A stretch of DNA of 64,000 bases from Chitinophaga niastensis (GCF_003014755.1 NZ_PYAW01000005.1:124001-188000); one strand, 5' to 3'; positions 1-9,475 are shown, numbered from the stretch's first letter. Made by a program: numbers and translations. Notes: a model not told the origin generated them from the letters alone.

Positions 1-191
1 CATTTACTTATTTTACTACTAACAAAGCACCATTCTATTTTCCGGGAATACACTTTTTAATTGGCGCGGTGTGCATGTTACTCAGCATAATTATTACCAA
101 CAAGGTGTTGAACAAGGAAAAGAAAGTTCGGCCTGAACTATTGGAAGTGATGAATGGTGTGGGTGAACATAATGATGTACCCATGCACTAA
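1..191 (+). CDS. MFS transporter, C-terminal end (partial, TetA/TCR-like)
   Basis: The window opens inside a reading frame (codons from base 3) that ends at the TAA at 189-191. The 62 visible residues hold one hydrophobic segment preceded by APFYFPG and followed by a basic, soluble tail. A conserved YFPG-type motif ahead of the last membrane helix is typical of TCR/Tet-class major facilitator drug exporters, so this is read as the last helix and cytoplasmic tail of such a pump in the inner membrane. The rest lies outside the window, so the family call rests on one motif and the hydropathy. A strong hairpin terminator follows at 320-353. Confidence 0.5.
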   Translation, partial: FTYFTTNKAPFYFPGIHFLIGAVCMLLSIIITNKVLNKEKKVRPELLEVMNGVGEHNDVPMH

Positions 192-319
192 TGATAGTGA
201 TAGGGTTGTTTGTTTCAATGATTTATAGGAAGAAAGACTTACAACCGCGTCGGGTTTTGTATTTCGGAGAATAGCCAATTGATTTAAACGGGCCAGGAAG
301 AGATGGCGAAAATAAAATA

Positions 320-353
320 AACGCCTTCAGGTCATTGACCTGGAGGCGTTTTT
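320..353 (+). terminator. Rho-independent terminator
   Basis: Stem AACGCCT-T-CAGGTC, loop ATT, then GACCTG-G-AGGCGTT running into TTTTT. Thirteen pairs plus one T-G wobble and a T-tract on the plus strand make this a clear intrinsic terminator. It probably ends the transcript of the MFS gene and insulates the gene at 471. Confidence 0.85.
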
Positions 354-470
354 GTGTTCGCTGTTTTTTTCGCGCTTTATATTTATCTTATAAATGGTTA
401 TTTTCAATTATCGCAAGGTTGGGGCCTCAGGAGGATTAACATACATAACTGACATCTTAATAAATAAAAA

Positions 471-1064
471 ATGGTTTTAAACAAAGTCCTCTCCAAATTG
501 GCGCTCTTTTTTTTGCTGATCCTCTCTGCTAATGTGTTTGGGCAATCAGAAAAGGCGACCGTTACTGATGTGACAGTAGATATGCTTGCATGGGTGAAAC
601 ACTTGAATAATGACGTAGATAAATATTATTCCCGCGAAAAAGGAGAGGCGTTAAACCAGCATTTCGAATGGCTGAAACAAGACCTGAATAATTACATGAA
701 GACGAGAAAGGTCCTGTCAGACAGCTTGTTTCGGAATAATATCACCCCTGGAAAAAAGGATATGAATGACCTGGAAATCCTTAAAGTGAAAATGGGTTCC
801 ATTATGGAACGGATGCGCGGGGTTACAGATTTAGTAAGTCCGGACCTCCGGGCAGAAGGTGACCACCTGAATGACGAAATTTATGACATTTTGTACGGAC
901 AGAAAATTCGGTTCCTATCCAATCTGGAAGCGTTTTTAGGCGGTATGGATATTAGTAAAAGAGACCTGGCTGTTGATGGCAGTCAAAGTTATCTCCGCCT
1001 GGAAGAGTGTATTAACCTTATTGCAGTATTACAAGGTAAAATTGATAAAAAGATGAAAAAATAA
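471..1064 (+). CDS. Hypothetical exported protein
   Basis: I do not recognise this 197-residue protein. It starts with a basic stretch and a hydrophobic core ending in NVFGQ, a good Sec signal peptide cleaved near residue 25, so it should be periplasmic or exported. The remainder is charged and looks mostly alpha-helical, with heptad-like leucine spacing and no cysteines except one near the C-terminus; no catalytic motif stands out. The ATG at 471 is preceded by an A-rich stretch, as usual in Bacteroidota. It stands alone between a terminator and a convergent dodecin-like gene. Confidence 0.7.
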   Translation: MVLNKVLSKLALFFLLILSANVFGQSEKATVTDVTVDMLAWVKHLNNDVDKYYSREKGEALNQHFEWLKQDLNNYMKTRKVLSDSLFRNNITPGKKDMNDLEILKVKMGSIMERMRGVTDLVSPDLRAEGDHLNDEIYDILYGQKIRFLSNLEAFLGGMDISKRDLAVDGSQSYLRLEECINLIAVLQGKIDKKMKK

Positions 1065-1236
1065 CACCTGGTATTTTATAGATATTGGTTCACTATTTTA
1101 TCTGGAATTTAGTAAAAAATGAGGCGGGCAGTTGATTACGTTGGATGAAACACAAAATGCTGCTTCACCAGCGTACTGGTTAGATTTGTGAAGATTTTAT
1201 AAACGTATTTTTATTGATCAGCTATTTTTGCTGCGC

Positions 1237-1443
1237 TTACTTATTATCTATACGGAAAGACACTTTGCAGATTAATCCATAGGTGGTTATTTTCCCATCT
1301 TTTACGTGGGCTTTGATATCTTTAACGTATACAGAATCTATGTTGTGAATTGTTTTTGAAACCTCTGTTACAGCACTTTGTATAGCATCCTCAATTCCTT
1401 TTTCTGAGGAAGCAATGACTTCAATTACTTTTACAATAGGCAT
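1237..1443 (-). CDS. Dodecin family protein (non-canonical flavin site)
   Basis: This 68-residue protein matches dodecin along its whole length: an N-terminal strand (MPIVKVIEV), a helix with DAIQSAVTEVSKT, and two strands around DGKITTYG and KVSF. Dodecins are small cytoplasmic proteins that assemble as hollow dodecamers and store flavin or CoA. In my alignment by eye, the tryptophan that stacks on flavin in classical dodecins is replaced by Ser in NIDSVYV, and the glutamine in HYQV is replaced by Gly in TYGL. It therefore belongs to the divergent branch common in Bacteroidota, and flavin binding should not be assumed. It is a single gene facing the gene at 471. Confidence 0.85.
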   Translation of the reverse strand: MPIVKVIEVIASSEKGIEDAIQSAVTEVSKTIHNIDSVYVKDIKAHVKDGKITTYGLICKVSFRIDNK

Positions 1444-1734
1444 AAAAAAAGTTTTTTGTTATGAAATAGATATGTAATTATAAAAAGATCGACAGGTCTG
1501 TTGCATAAACTAATAGGCTTGTCGTTTTTTTGTTTTTAAATTTGGTGAGCAGGAGGTATCCCGGCGAGCGGGGGAAACATGCTGTATAGCATATAACGGC
1601 GAAAGTGTAAAATTGTTCAGCACTTATGTTTGAACATTGTAGGATTACCTGCTGCTGGACTACTTACTTTATTGTATCTGGACTATAAAAATGTCTCAAT
1701 ACCGCTATATGTTTGTGTAGTAAAACATTAACAG

Positions 1735-2214
1735 ATGAAAAACAAGCAAGGGCTTCCTCAACTATTTTTACGTCTTGCCCTGGGGGCCGGTTTTCTCGGT
1801 GCGGGCCTGGACCGCTTTGGCGTATGGGGCCCTGCCGGTGCTCCAGGCATCAGTTGGGGCGATTGGCAACATTTTATGGAATACGCATATAAGCTGATGT
1901 CCTTTTTACCCTATGGTGTTGCCGAATTCTTCGCCGCAATAGCATCTGGCGCTGAGGTCTCTTTCGGCCTGTTGCTGATTGCAGGGTTGTGGACACGTTG
2001 GGCAGCTATGGGTAGCGGATTGCTTACATTCATTTTTGCTATGGCGATGGCCAGGGCGTTCGGTATACAATCTCCACTGAATTATTCTGTATTTACAGCC
2101 AGCGCCGGCAGTTTCCTGTTATCATCCCTTCCTGCTTACAGGTGGAGCCTTGACAACATGCTGAAAAAGCGGAAAGAGGCGAATGCAAGTCCTGGTAACA
2201 TTCTTTCGGTTTGA
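1735..2214 (+). CDS. DoxX family membrane protein
   Basis: The 159-residue product has four predicted membrane helices (roughly residues 8-27, 62-85, 89-108 and 120-138), a short N-terminal polar start (MKNKQG) and a basic C-terminal tail. The glycine-rich first helix followed by a loop and the E-x-x-x-G/L-rich second helix is the DoxX/DoxD pattern. DoxX proteins sit in the inner membrane; some are subunits of quinone-linked oxidoreductases and others act with thiol/redox enzymes, but most are of unknown function. No partner gene is adjacent, so no substrate can be proposed. Confidence 0.8.
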   Translation: MKNKQGLPQLFLRLALGAGFLGAGLDRFGVWGPAGAPGISWGDWQHFMEYAYKLMSFLPYGVAEFFAAIASGAEVSFGLLLIAGLWTRWAAMGSGLLTFIFAMAMARAFGIQSPLNYSVFTASAGSFLLSSLPAYRWSLDNMLKKRKEANASPGNILSV

Positions 2215-2224
2215 TGATGAGCTA

Positions 2225-4114
2225 TCATTTGGGCAAGGGCTTTATCCAGATTGCCTGTCCTCCTGATGGGAGTAAACGGGTATCCAGTACAGTGGAAGCA
2301 TCTACTTTTATTCGCCTGATAGCAACTTTAGTTCGGGTATTCACCATTGGATCATCTGCGTAAATACTTGCTTCAAATTTTTTCCCCTGTGGTAAAAAGC
2401 TAAAAGATATTTTCAGTTCGCGGGCTTCATTATTGGTGATGGTTCCAACAAACCATTCCTCACCCTTGCGGCGGGCAATGGTAATATACTGAGCAATTTC
2501 ACCATCCAGCACCTTTGTGTCGTCCCAAACGGTAGATATTTTATCAAAAAACTCGAGTTCTGGTTCGTCCTGTACATCTGATGGTTTGTCGTACCAATAC
2601 AGAAATTGAAGAGGGCTGTAGTAGATCATCGACAGCGCAAGCTGATGACCAGAAGTGGTTTTCAGGCTATGGGGAGACTTTATACCACGTAAGCTGGCTT
2701 TCAATTCAGGGCGTTGGTAATAGCAAATAGTGTAATCAGCTGCACCAGCTATAAAACGGGTAAATGGTAAAGTAGTGTTGTGGGTGGCATCGGGCATCTC
2801 TTCGTTGCCATAAACGCCTTCCTGGGTTAGCAGATTGGGATATGTGCGGCTGAAGCCTGTGGGCCGGTATTCATCATGGATGTCCACCATCAGCTTGTAT
2901 TCAGCACATTTTTTTACTGCATCATGCAGCCATGCGGTCCATCTATAAGACCCTACTTCTACAAATCCAAATTTGATACCCCGAACGCCCCATTTTTTGA
3001 AAAGCGGCAGTATCTCATCCAATTGATTGTATAAGGCACGTTGATTGACATACAGGAATACGCCAATACCTTTTTCATTTGCATATCGTATGACTTCCTG
3101 CAAATTAAGATCGCTGTTGGGGTTACGCCTGGGATCTACATTAACCTTAGTGGCATCAGATCCAACCACATATTCATACCCGTACCAGCCTGCATCGAAA
3201 TGAATGTATTGAAGATGGCGCTTCACTGCAAAATCTACGAGTTCCCTGGCACCTTTCATCGATAGTGACATTTCCCGCATCACCTTTCCTGGCTGTATCC
3301 ATGAGGTATTAGCTATTTCGCAGGGAGGATTCAGATTTAAAATCAAATCATTATTTTCCAGTAATTGCCCCGGGCGTTCAGCCACCATCACCACTCTCCA
3401 GGGAGTAGCAAACGGAGTGAAAAAATCCACGCGATCATACATGGAACAACTAATCGTATTGGCTTTTTTAGGGTTTAATGCAAACTTAGTACGGGAGTAA
3501 TTTACCATTCCGGCTTCTGCAAGACAGGCATATAATTTATTGGGCAGTTGCAGGACCAGCGGGCGTTCACTTTCGTCGGTCCAGCCACTGAGTGGCAATA
3601 AACTGTATTTTGCCTGTGCCCTGTTGGTAAACCAGGCTTTTGTACCTTCAGGCATAGTAAAATCTGTTAGTTCCTTTTGAATACTCACATCTATTCCTCC
3701 CTGAGGGTGTTCCGGAAAATAATAACGGAAAGCAATTCCTTCATTGTAAGCCCTTACCTGAAGCTGCATTTTTTGTTTTTCATTATTACTTCTCAATAAC
3801 GTGATGGTCATCTCTTCGTAATGGTCACGAATCTGACTCCGCTCACCATAAACAGGTTTCCAAACAGTATCATGCTTTGAAACATCCGCACCGGATAATA
3901 CAAAATCTTTTTCCCAATCGCCTGATCCAAGCGAAGAAGAAATTACAATGGGATTCTTTTTATAAGAAATAGCATAGCGGGGAACGCCATCTTTTGAAAG
4001 AGAGAAAGAGAAAGTGAGTTGCCCGTCAGGCGAAGTAAGTTCTCTGGATTGTTGTGCAGCAAGGGGCTGTATACAAATAATAAAATAAAAAAAGACGAAT
4101 AAAATTCTTGGCAT
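2225..4114 (-). CDS. Glycoside hydrolase family 97 (alpha-glycosidase)
   Basis: This 629-residue enzyme has a signal peptide (about residues 1-20, ending LAAQ), a GH97 N-terminal beta-sandwich (about 25-265), a TIM barrel with HFDAGWYG near 306-312 and HDEYRPTG at 413-420, and a C-terminal sandwich (about 540-629). GH97 enzymes such as SusB hydrolyse terminal alpha-glucosidic or alpha-galactosidic bonds in the periplasm. The family has both inverting and retaining members. Here strand 4 reads IKFGF, with Gly where retaining members carry an Asp nucleophile, which hints at inversion, but I cannot settle it by eye. It is a lone gene facing DoxX, with no SusC/SusD beside it. Confidence 0.9.
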   Translation of the reverse strand: MPRILFVFFYFIICIQPLAAQQSRELTSPDGQLTFSFSLSKDGVPRYAISYKKNPIVISSSLGSGDWEKDFVLSGADVSKHDTVWKPVYGERSQIRDHYEEMTITLLRSNNEKQKMQLQVRAYNEGIAFRYYFPEHPQGGIDVSIQKELTDFTMPEGTKAWFTNRAQAKYSLLPLSGWTDESERPLVLQLPNKLYACLAEAGMVNYSRTKFALNPKKANTISCSMYDRVDFFTPFATPWRVVMVAERPGQLLENNDLILNLNPPCEIANTSWIQPGKVMREMSLSMKGARELVDFAVKRHLQYIHFDAGWYGYEYVVGSDATKVNVDPRRNPNSDLNLQEVIRYANEKGIGVFLYVNQRALYNQLDEILPLFKKWGVRGIKFGFVEVGSYRWTAWLHDAVKKCAEYKLMVDIHDEYRPTGFSRTYPNLLTQEGVYGNEEMPDATHNTTLPFTRFIAGAADYTICYYQRPELKASLRGIKSPHSLKTTSGHQLALSMIYYSPLQFLYWYDKPSDVQDEPELEFFDKISTVWDDTKVLDGEIAQYITIARRKGEEWFVGTITNNEARELKISFSFLPQGKKFEASIYADDPMVNTRTKVAIRRIKVDASTVLDTRLLPSGGQAIWIKPLPK

Positions 4115-4263
4115 CAGTATTTTTTGAAACTATTAATTAAACAGTTATTTTTTTTGAAATAGCAGGAGCGTACAGCGCTCACGGCGAATTAAAGAATTAA
4201 AAGATAATAGATGGTATATTTGCTGCACGTTAATATCTCTTTAAAAAATTACCATAACAATAT

Positions 4264-4959
4264 ATGGCAAAGAATTATACAGAACAACCATTAATACACC
4301 AATCTGGCTTTGATTTTTTAAATGCATTGAAAAAAAACAATAACAGGGATTGGTTTAATGCCCATAAAACGGAATTTCAAAAAGAATTAAATCTTGTAGA
4401 AGTCTTTGCTGAGGCATTATTAGAACGTCTCAGTACACATGATCTGATAGAAACCCCATCAGGCAAAAAAAGCCTGCACCGCATTTACAGGGATACCCGT
4501 TTCTCTAACAATAAAATCCCTTATAAAACAAACTGGAGCGGCAGCTTTAAACGTGCTACCAAATATCGCAGAGGAGGGTACTATTTTCATATCGAACAGG
4601 GCAACAGCTTTATTGCCGGAGGTTTTTGGGGACCGGTTCCACAAGACCTGAAACGGATCAGAGATGATATCTCTTTTGATGCGGCACCCCTGAGAAAAAT
4701 ATTAAAAAGTAAATCATTTATATCCATGTTTAAAACATTGGAGGGAGAACAATTAAAAACTACACCCAAAGGTTTTGATCAGGGCCATGAAGCCATTGAT
4801 CTTTTGCGTTATAAGCAGTATCTCCTCATAAGAAGATTTTCGGATAAAGAGGTGTTGAGTGAACAGTTTTTAAAAGAGGCCAACCTGACCTTTCAGGGGA
4901 TGCGCCCGTTCTTCGACTATATGAGCGAAGTATTGACCACAGATACCAATGGACTGTAA
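4264..4959 (+). CDS. DUF2461 domain protein (TIGR02453)
   Basis: The 231-residue cytoplasmic protein shows the DUF2461 pattern: FLxxLKKNNxRDWF near the N-terminus (about residues 18-31), then RIYRDTRFSNNKIPYKT (about 77-93) and YYFHIE with AGGFWGP (about 106-123). The family is widespread in Bacteroidota and actinobacteria and has no assigned reaction. The length is normal for the family, and the ATG at 4264 directly precedes the conserved N-terminus. A TATATTTG box at 4215-4222 fits the Bacteroidota -7 consensus (TAnnTTTG), 42 bases before the start, although no -33 TTTG is visible. It appears to be a single-gene transcript. Confidence 0.88.
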   Translation: MAKNYTEQPLIHQSGFDFLNALKKNNNRDWFNAHKTEFQKELNLVEVFAEALLERLSTHDLIETPSGKKSLHRIYRDTRFSNNKIPYKTNWSGSFKRATKYRRGGYYFHIEQGNSFIAGGFWGPVPQDLKRIRDDISFDAAPLRKILKSKSFISMFKTLEGEQLKTTPKGFDQGHEAIDLLRYKQYLLIRRFSDKEVLSEQFLKEANLTFQGMRPFFDYMSEVLTTDTNGL

Positions 4960-5103
4960 GGTTAGTTTTCTCTTAGGTTTTTCCATCCGAATGTAGTACC
5001 TTTTTGATACCAAATATGCCACTTTGTAGTATCGTTCCTGATTAACTGCATGCCCCTACTGTAGCGCGATAGCTTATCATTCCATCCTTTTAATTTTACC
5101 CTG

Positions 5104-6051
5104 ATGAGGAAAATTATGCTATTCTTGTGCCTGGTATGCTGCAATTATTATGTCAATGCCCAGATTTGTAAAGCGCCCTATCATATTGTAGTGATAGGTT
5201 CTTCTACTGCAGCAGGAATGGGAGCTACACTCAACCATGGCTGGGTTGCCCTGTATACACTATATCTGAAAGGCATTAATATCCATTACCAGGTAGATAA
5301 CCTGGCAGTGGGTGGATATACCACTTACAATTTATGCCCCACCGGATTTGTGCCTCCGCCATCCAGGCCCTTGCCCGATACAAATCATAATATCACCAGG
5401 GCTTTGTCGCTGCACCCGGATGCCATCATTATTAATCTGCCTACCAATGACGTAGGCAGGAATTATACTTTAACAGAGCAACAGGATAATTATAAACGGA
5501 TGATCAGTGCGGCAACAGCGCAGGGCGTAAAAGTATGGGTTACCACCACGCAGCCCCGGAATGCTTATAACGCAGCACAGATAGCTGCTTTGAAGGCGAT
5601 GCGTGACTGGACAATCTCCTATTTCGGCAATAAGTCCATAGACTTCTGGACCGGCCTCGCAGCCTCCAACGATTCCATCAGGCAGATGTATAGTTATGGT
5701 GATGGCACACATCTCAATGATGCAGGGCACCAGTTACTGTATACCCGGGTAGTAAACAGCAATATTCCGGATACGCTTTGTAATCGCGATAGCAGTAGTG
5801 GTATTGTTTCGGGTGATTCCAGTTTCTTAAAGACGATGATGGTACCTAACCCGGCACAGGAAAGTTGCCGGATAGCCGGCTTAACCAGCGGTAATCACCT
5901 GGTAAAAATATATGACCTGTCTGGTCGCCTGGTTTACATCAACCGCCAATTCCGGATGGGCAGCAGTATTGCAGTAGGCGCCTGGGCAAAGGGGATGTAT
6001 GTTATAGTAGTTGATGGAGTGAAACAGCAACTTAAACTAATAAAAGAATAG
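5104..6051 (+). CDS. Secreted SGNH/GDSL hydrolase with type IX sorting domain
   Basis: The 315-residue protein begins with a signal peptide (about 1-19, ending VNAQ). An SGNH hydrolase domain follows: block I is GSSTAAG (Ser33 or Ser34 region as nucleophile), block III is PTNDVG, and block V is DGTHLN with the catalytic Asp and His. Such enzymes are esterases, often acting on acylated carbohydrates. From about residue 245 a beta-rich domain begins (PNPAQ, then KIYDLSGRLV and GMYVIVV), matching the C-terminal domain that directs proteins through the type IX secretion system. It should therefore be released or attached at the cell surface. The gene has no obvious operon partner. Confidence 0.87.
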   Translation: MRKIMLFLCLVCCNYYVNAQICKAPYHIVVIGSSTAAGMGATLNHGWVALYTLYLKGINIHYQVDNLAVGGYTTYNLCPTGFVPPPSRPLPDTNHNITRALSLHPDAIIINLPTNDVGRNYTLTEQQDNYKRMISAATAQGVKVWVTTTQPRNAYNAAQIAALKAMRDWTISYFGNKSIDFWTGLAASNDSIRQMYSYGDGTHLNDAGHQLLYTRVVNSNIPDTLCNRDSSSGIVSGDSSFLKTMMVPNPAQESCRIAGLTSGNHLVKIYDLSGRLVYINRQFRMGSSIAVGAWAKGMYVIVVDGVKQQLKLIKE

Positions 6052-6203
6052 ATGGCAAAGGACGCTGATCTGTATTTTTTAAGATTAAAATGGAGCTGCA
6101 GCTGGACTACCTATCTTTTTATTACTGGTCTACAAAAGCATCTTATCAAATATTTACATTTGCAAAGTATGCAGCATGCATATTTTGACCAATAGTAGAT
6201 TTT

Positions 6204-6977
6204 ATGATACAGAGAGAAAAAGATATTATCAATAACCTGTTTGAATTCTGGAACTTCGTTGGAAATAGTTCCAAAACTATTTTAGTTGCGCCGGATTTTA
6301 AGGCGATCAATCTTCACGATTCGGATTGGCCCAAAAGAATATTTGACCTTGGGAAAAGGGCCGATCCGGAAAATTCAATATTTAAACAATTATCATCTCA
6401 GATAGCGCAGCGCAGCTTGCCCAACTCACTCACACTTACTGAATCTGTAAGCTTTCGTCATAAAGATCATATCTCTGAAGCCGGCTTTTTTCCGCGGTTA
6501 AAACAACTGGGAATGATCATTAATTTATCTGAGGCAGATCTCCTGGATGATACAGCCGGATTTACGTTTAAAGCGGTCCGGAATGCTGCTGATACTGATT
6601 TATATGCCTCGATTGCCTCCCAGTCATTTCAGTACCGGGTTGACCCGCGGATATTGGAAAGCCTGCTGAATAATGATAACAGGGTTAAGTTATTTATCTG
6701 TTTTTATGATGATGCTGCAGCAGGTTGCGGGCTTATCTTTTATGATGAGAATGAGTATGCAGGTTTGCATATGATCGGGACTTTACCTCAGTTCAGAGGC
6801 AAAGGGGTGGCCTCTTATATGACTACTCATCTGATGAAGGAATGCATTAAAGATGGCAAAATGCATTGTGTACTGCATGCTTCTGCAGCAGGAGAAAAGG
6901 TGTATGTTAAGTTAGGTTTTACACCTGTAAAACAAATTGTTACTTATTCGTTGCAACTGGACGGTCAGCCTTCTTAA
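6204..6977 (+). CDS. GNAT family N-acetyltransferase
   Basis: The 257-residue protein carries a GNAT fold in its second half (about 120-250). The acetyl-CoA loop is visible as QFRGKGVAS near residue 200, and VYVKLGF near 234 is the usual C-terminal strand. The N-terminal 115 residues are less typical and may shape the acceptor site. GNAT enzymes transfer an acetyl group from acetyl-CoA to an amine; the acceptor cannot be inferred. A TACATTTG box at 6155-6162 resembles the Bacteroidota -7 promoter element about 40 bases before the start. Its last 38 bases overlap the end of the convergent APC permease gene. Confidence 0.8.
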   Translation: MIQREKDIINNLFEFWNFVGNSSKTILVAPDFKAINLHDSDWPKRIFDLGKRADPENSIFKQLSSQIAQRSLPNSLTLTESVSFRHKDHISEAGFFPRLKQLGMIINLSEADLLDDTAGFTFKAVRNAADTDLYASIASQSFQYRVDPRILESLLNNDNRVKLFICFYDDAAAGCGLIFYDENEYAGLHMIGTLPQFRGKGVASYMTTHLMKECIKDGKMHCVLHASAAGEKVYVKLGFTPVKQIVTYSLQLDGQPS

Positions 6978-8373
6978 AATACAGGTACAACGGAATGCCC
7001 AGTGCAGTGATCACGAGTCCCAGCACGGAGTTGATAACAGGTGTTTCTCCGTTGATATACCTGCTGATATCATTCCATACAGTGCTCACCAGGTAAAAGG
7101 CGGCAAAGGCAATAAATATGACAGGAACTACCGGATAGCCCCATGTTTTGTATGGCCGGGGCATATCCGGCATTTTTTTTCTTAGCACAAATACACCTAT
7201 TGCACCAAAGAGGTAAGCCACCCAGGCCACAAAGGTGAACATATCCGCCAGCATATCAAATGAGCCGCTCATGATCAGGATAGATGACCATATACCATGC
7301 AGCCACAGTGCATTGCCAGGTGTACCAAAGCGGGGATGCTCCTTGCCGGTCCATGCAAAAAACAATTTATCTTTCCCCATAGCATAAGTAACCCTGGATA
7401 TAGCCATGGTATTGCCGTTGATAGCGCCAAAGGCACATATCACGATCATAGCGGCTACAATGGCGCCACCGGTTTTGCCCAGTGCTACATCAATGGCATC
7501 GGCTGCCACCAGCCCGGAGTGGGCCATTGCGTCAACAGGTAATACATAGAGGTAAGCCTGATTCACCAGGAGGTATACCCCAATGCAAAGTAATAAGCCG
7601 GTAAGCAAACTTTTAGGAATGTTCTTTTGCGGCTGTTGTATTTCACCACCCATAAAAGTAACATTGATCCATCCGTCATATGCCATAAAAGCCCCGGTGA
7701 GCGCAGCTACCAGGCCTCCTGTTAAATTCCATCCATGTTTGCTATGGGCACCCGGTGTAATGAAATTTTGTGCGTTGCCATGACCGGAAAAGAAAATACC
7801 GCCTACCAATAATGCTACCACCAATATTTTTACTACGGTGGATATCACCTGTAAAGCGCTACTGGCGCGTACACTGAGGTAATTCAAATAAGTAAGTCCT
7901 AATACCAGTACTACCGCAATTCCTTTTACGCCTATATCTTCCAAAGGATAGAGGTTACCCAGTAAAGGAATATGCCATACCCACAAATGTTCTGTGGCTG
8001 CCGGGAGTCGTGGCAGGTGCAGGAAATAATTGGCGTATTGCGCGCACACAAAAGAAATGGCTGATACCGATGCGGTATTGATTACTGCAAAACATGCCCA
8101 CCCATAAAGAAAAGCAAAGAAATCACCGAACATGTACTGGAAGTAAACATATTGGCCGCCGGTTCTTGGTAGCATAGCGCCTACTTCTGCATAGATGAGT
8201 GCACCGAACAAAGAGATGACTCCGGCGATCACCCATATCAATGCCAGCCATATTGGCGATGCCACCTGTGCCGCCATGGTAGCCGGTTTCATAAATACGC
8301 CGGAGCCTATAATGCTGCCGGCAACAATTGCGGTGGCAGCCAGGTAACCGATAGCGGGTGTTTTGGTTGACAT
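6940..8373 (-). CDS. APC family amino acid permease
   Basis: The predicted protein has 477 residues with about 12 membrane helices and the APC signature in helix 1 (GSIIGSGVF), so it is a proton- or antiport-coupled inner-membrane transporter for amino acids or related amines. I place the start at the ATG at 8371-8373 because the upstream in-frame extension is arginine- and proline-rich, unlike the family, and overlaps the end of the Rieske gene. The stop of that gene lies 10 bases upstream, so the two are very probably co-transcribed. This suggests that the permease brings in the substrate of the oxygenase. The 3' end overlaps the GNAT gene. Confidence 0.88.
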   Translation of the reverse strand: MSTKTPAIGYLAATAIVAGSIIGSGVFMKPATMAAQVASPIWLALIWVIAGVISLFGALIYAEVGAMLPRTGGQYVYFQYMFGDFFAFLYGWACFAVINTASVSAISFVCAQYANYFLHLPRLPAATEHLWVWHIPLLGNLYPLEDIGVKGIAVVLVLGLTYLNYLSVRASSALQVISTVVKILVVALLVGGIFFSGHGNAQNFITPGAHSKHGWNLTGGLVAALTGAFMAYDGWINVTFMGGEIQQPQKNIPKSLLTGLLLCIGVYLLVNQAYLYVLPVDAMAHSGLVAADAIDVALGKTGGAIVAAMIVICAFGAINGNTMAISRVTYAMGKDKLFFAWTGKEHPRFGTPGNALWLHGIWSSILIMSGSFDMLADMFTFVAWVAYLFGAIGVFVLRKKMPDMPRPYKTWGYPVVPVIFIAFAAFYLVSTVWNDISRYINGETPVINSVLGLVITALGIPLYLYFKKADRPVATNK

Positions 8374-8383
8374 ACAGGTATAT

Positions 8384-9475
8384 TCAGGGGGTGGTGGCAA
8401 GAAAAGCAGCAATGATACGGTGGAAATGATGGGTGCCCTGCTCCCGCGTGACCGAATACCTGCCATGCTGGTAAAAGCGGGAGCGCACGCCCTGTTGTAC
8501 TGCCTTTACTACTTCCTCATCTTCCATCTCTACAGTATCAAGGTTGGAACCTGCGCCTGTATTAAATTTGTCGTCTTTCCACACATAGGTGAGGAAGCGA
8601 ACATTACAACGATCAATACCTGCCGGCTCTACGATGTTGATACTTAATCCCCACGGATAAAAGTTGAACATCATATTCGGAAACACGAAAAAATAATAAG
8701 CTGCTACTTTTTTGCCATAGTCCGGTGAGGAAGTGGGTAGATCAAAACAATCTTCATCATCTTTGGCAATGCCCAGTTGTAAGTTGGCGTATTGGAATAA
8801 TTCTGTAGTATAATTACCGAAATCAATGACCGCATTGAGACCCGCATGTACAAAGGGAATATGAAATCCTTCGAGATAATTTTCGCAATACAGTGCCCAA
8901 TGCGCTGCCACCTCATATGTTTTTGAATGTTCCGGCCTGAACACAAAATCATTCACCGGTAGCCATCCTATCCGGTTGATCATATCCTGTAGATAAGGTT
9001 GGTAGCCGGATTGCCGGTCCAGCGATGTGAACAGCCACGGACCCCATTGGAACAGCGGCAATGCGGTAAGATCATCTGCTTTACTGGGAAAGTTTGCTAC
9101 TTCTTTAAACTCCGGCATCGATTGGAAACCGCCATCCAGCCTGAATATCCGGCCATGATAACGACAGCGCAGTTGTGCCAGCCTGCAGGGCTCATGCACC
9201 ACAATGGTACCGCGGTGTGTGCATACATTGCTCAGGCAATGCAGTTGTTCCTCTTTGTCTTTGATTAATACCAGGGGCTCATCCAGGAAATGCTCCAGTA
9301 GCACGAAAGGATGGCATTGCCCTGCATCCTGCACCAGGTGGCTGCCGCCAATGAATTGCCAGGAAGGCGCAAACAGTTTCTCTTTTACTGCTTCGTACAA
9401 TACAGGGTCTGTGTAAAAACGGGTGTTGATGGTTTGGGCGCGGGCAATATCCGGATCTACAGAAAATGGCGACAT
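8384..9475 (-). CDS. Rieske non-heme iron oxygenase, alpha subunit
   Basis: The 363-residue protein has the two domains of Rieske oxygenases. The [2Fe-2S] site is Cys85-x-His87 and Cys104-x2-His107. The mononuclear iron site shows NYLEGFHIPFVH, with His205 and His210; an acidic third ligand is expected in the C-terminal part. These enzymes insert oxygen into, or demethylate, their substrate with electrons from a separate reductase, which is not encoded nearby. The N-terminal style resembles the choline/carnitine/betaine monooxygenase group more than classical aromatic dioxygenases. It is first in a two-gene operon with an APC permease, so an amine or amino-acid-derived substrate is my inference. 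Confidence 0.87.
   Translation of the reverse strand: MSPFSVDPDIARAQTINTRFYTDPVLYEAVKEKLFAPSWQFIGGSHLVQDAGQCHPFVLLEHFLDEPLVLIKDKEEQLHCLSNVCTHRGTIVVHEPCRLAQLRCRYHGRIFRLDGGFQSMPEFKEVANFPSKADDLTALPLFQWGPWLFTSLDRQSGYQPYLQDMINRIGWLPVNDFVFRPEHSKTYEVAAHWALYCENYLEGFHIPFVHAGLNAVIDFGNYTTELFQYANLQLGIAKDDEDCFDLPTSSPDYGKKVAAYYFFVFPNMMFNFYPWGLSINIVEPAGIDRCNVRFLTYVWKDDKFNTGAGSNLDTVEMEDEEVVKAVQQGVRSRFYQHGRYSVTREQGTHHFHRIIAAFLATTP

Noticed and set aside
8374-8466. Longer N-terminus for the APC permease
   Set aside because: The extension is Arg/Pro-rich and overlaps the Rieske gene; the ATG at 8373 fits the family.
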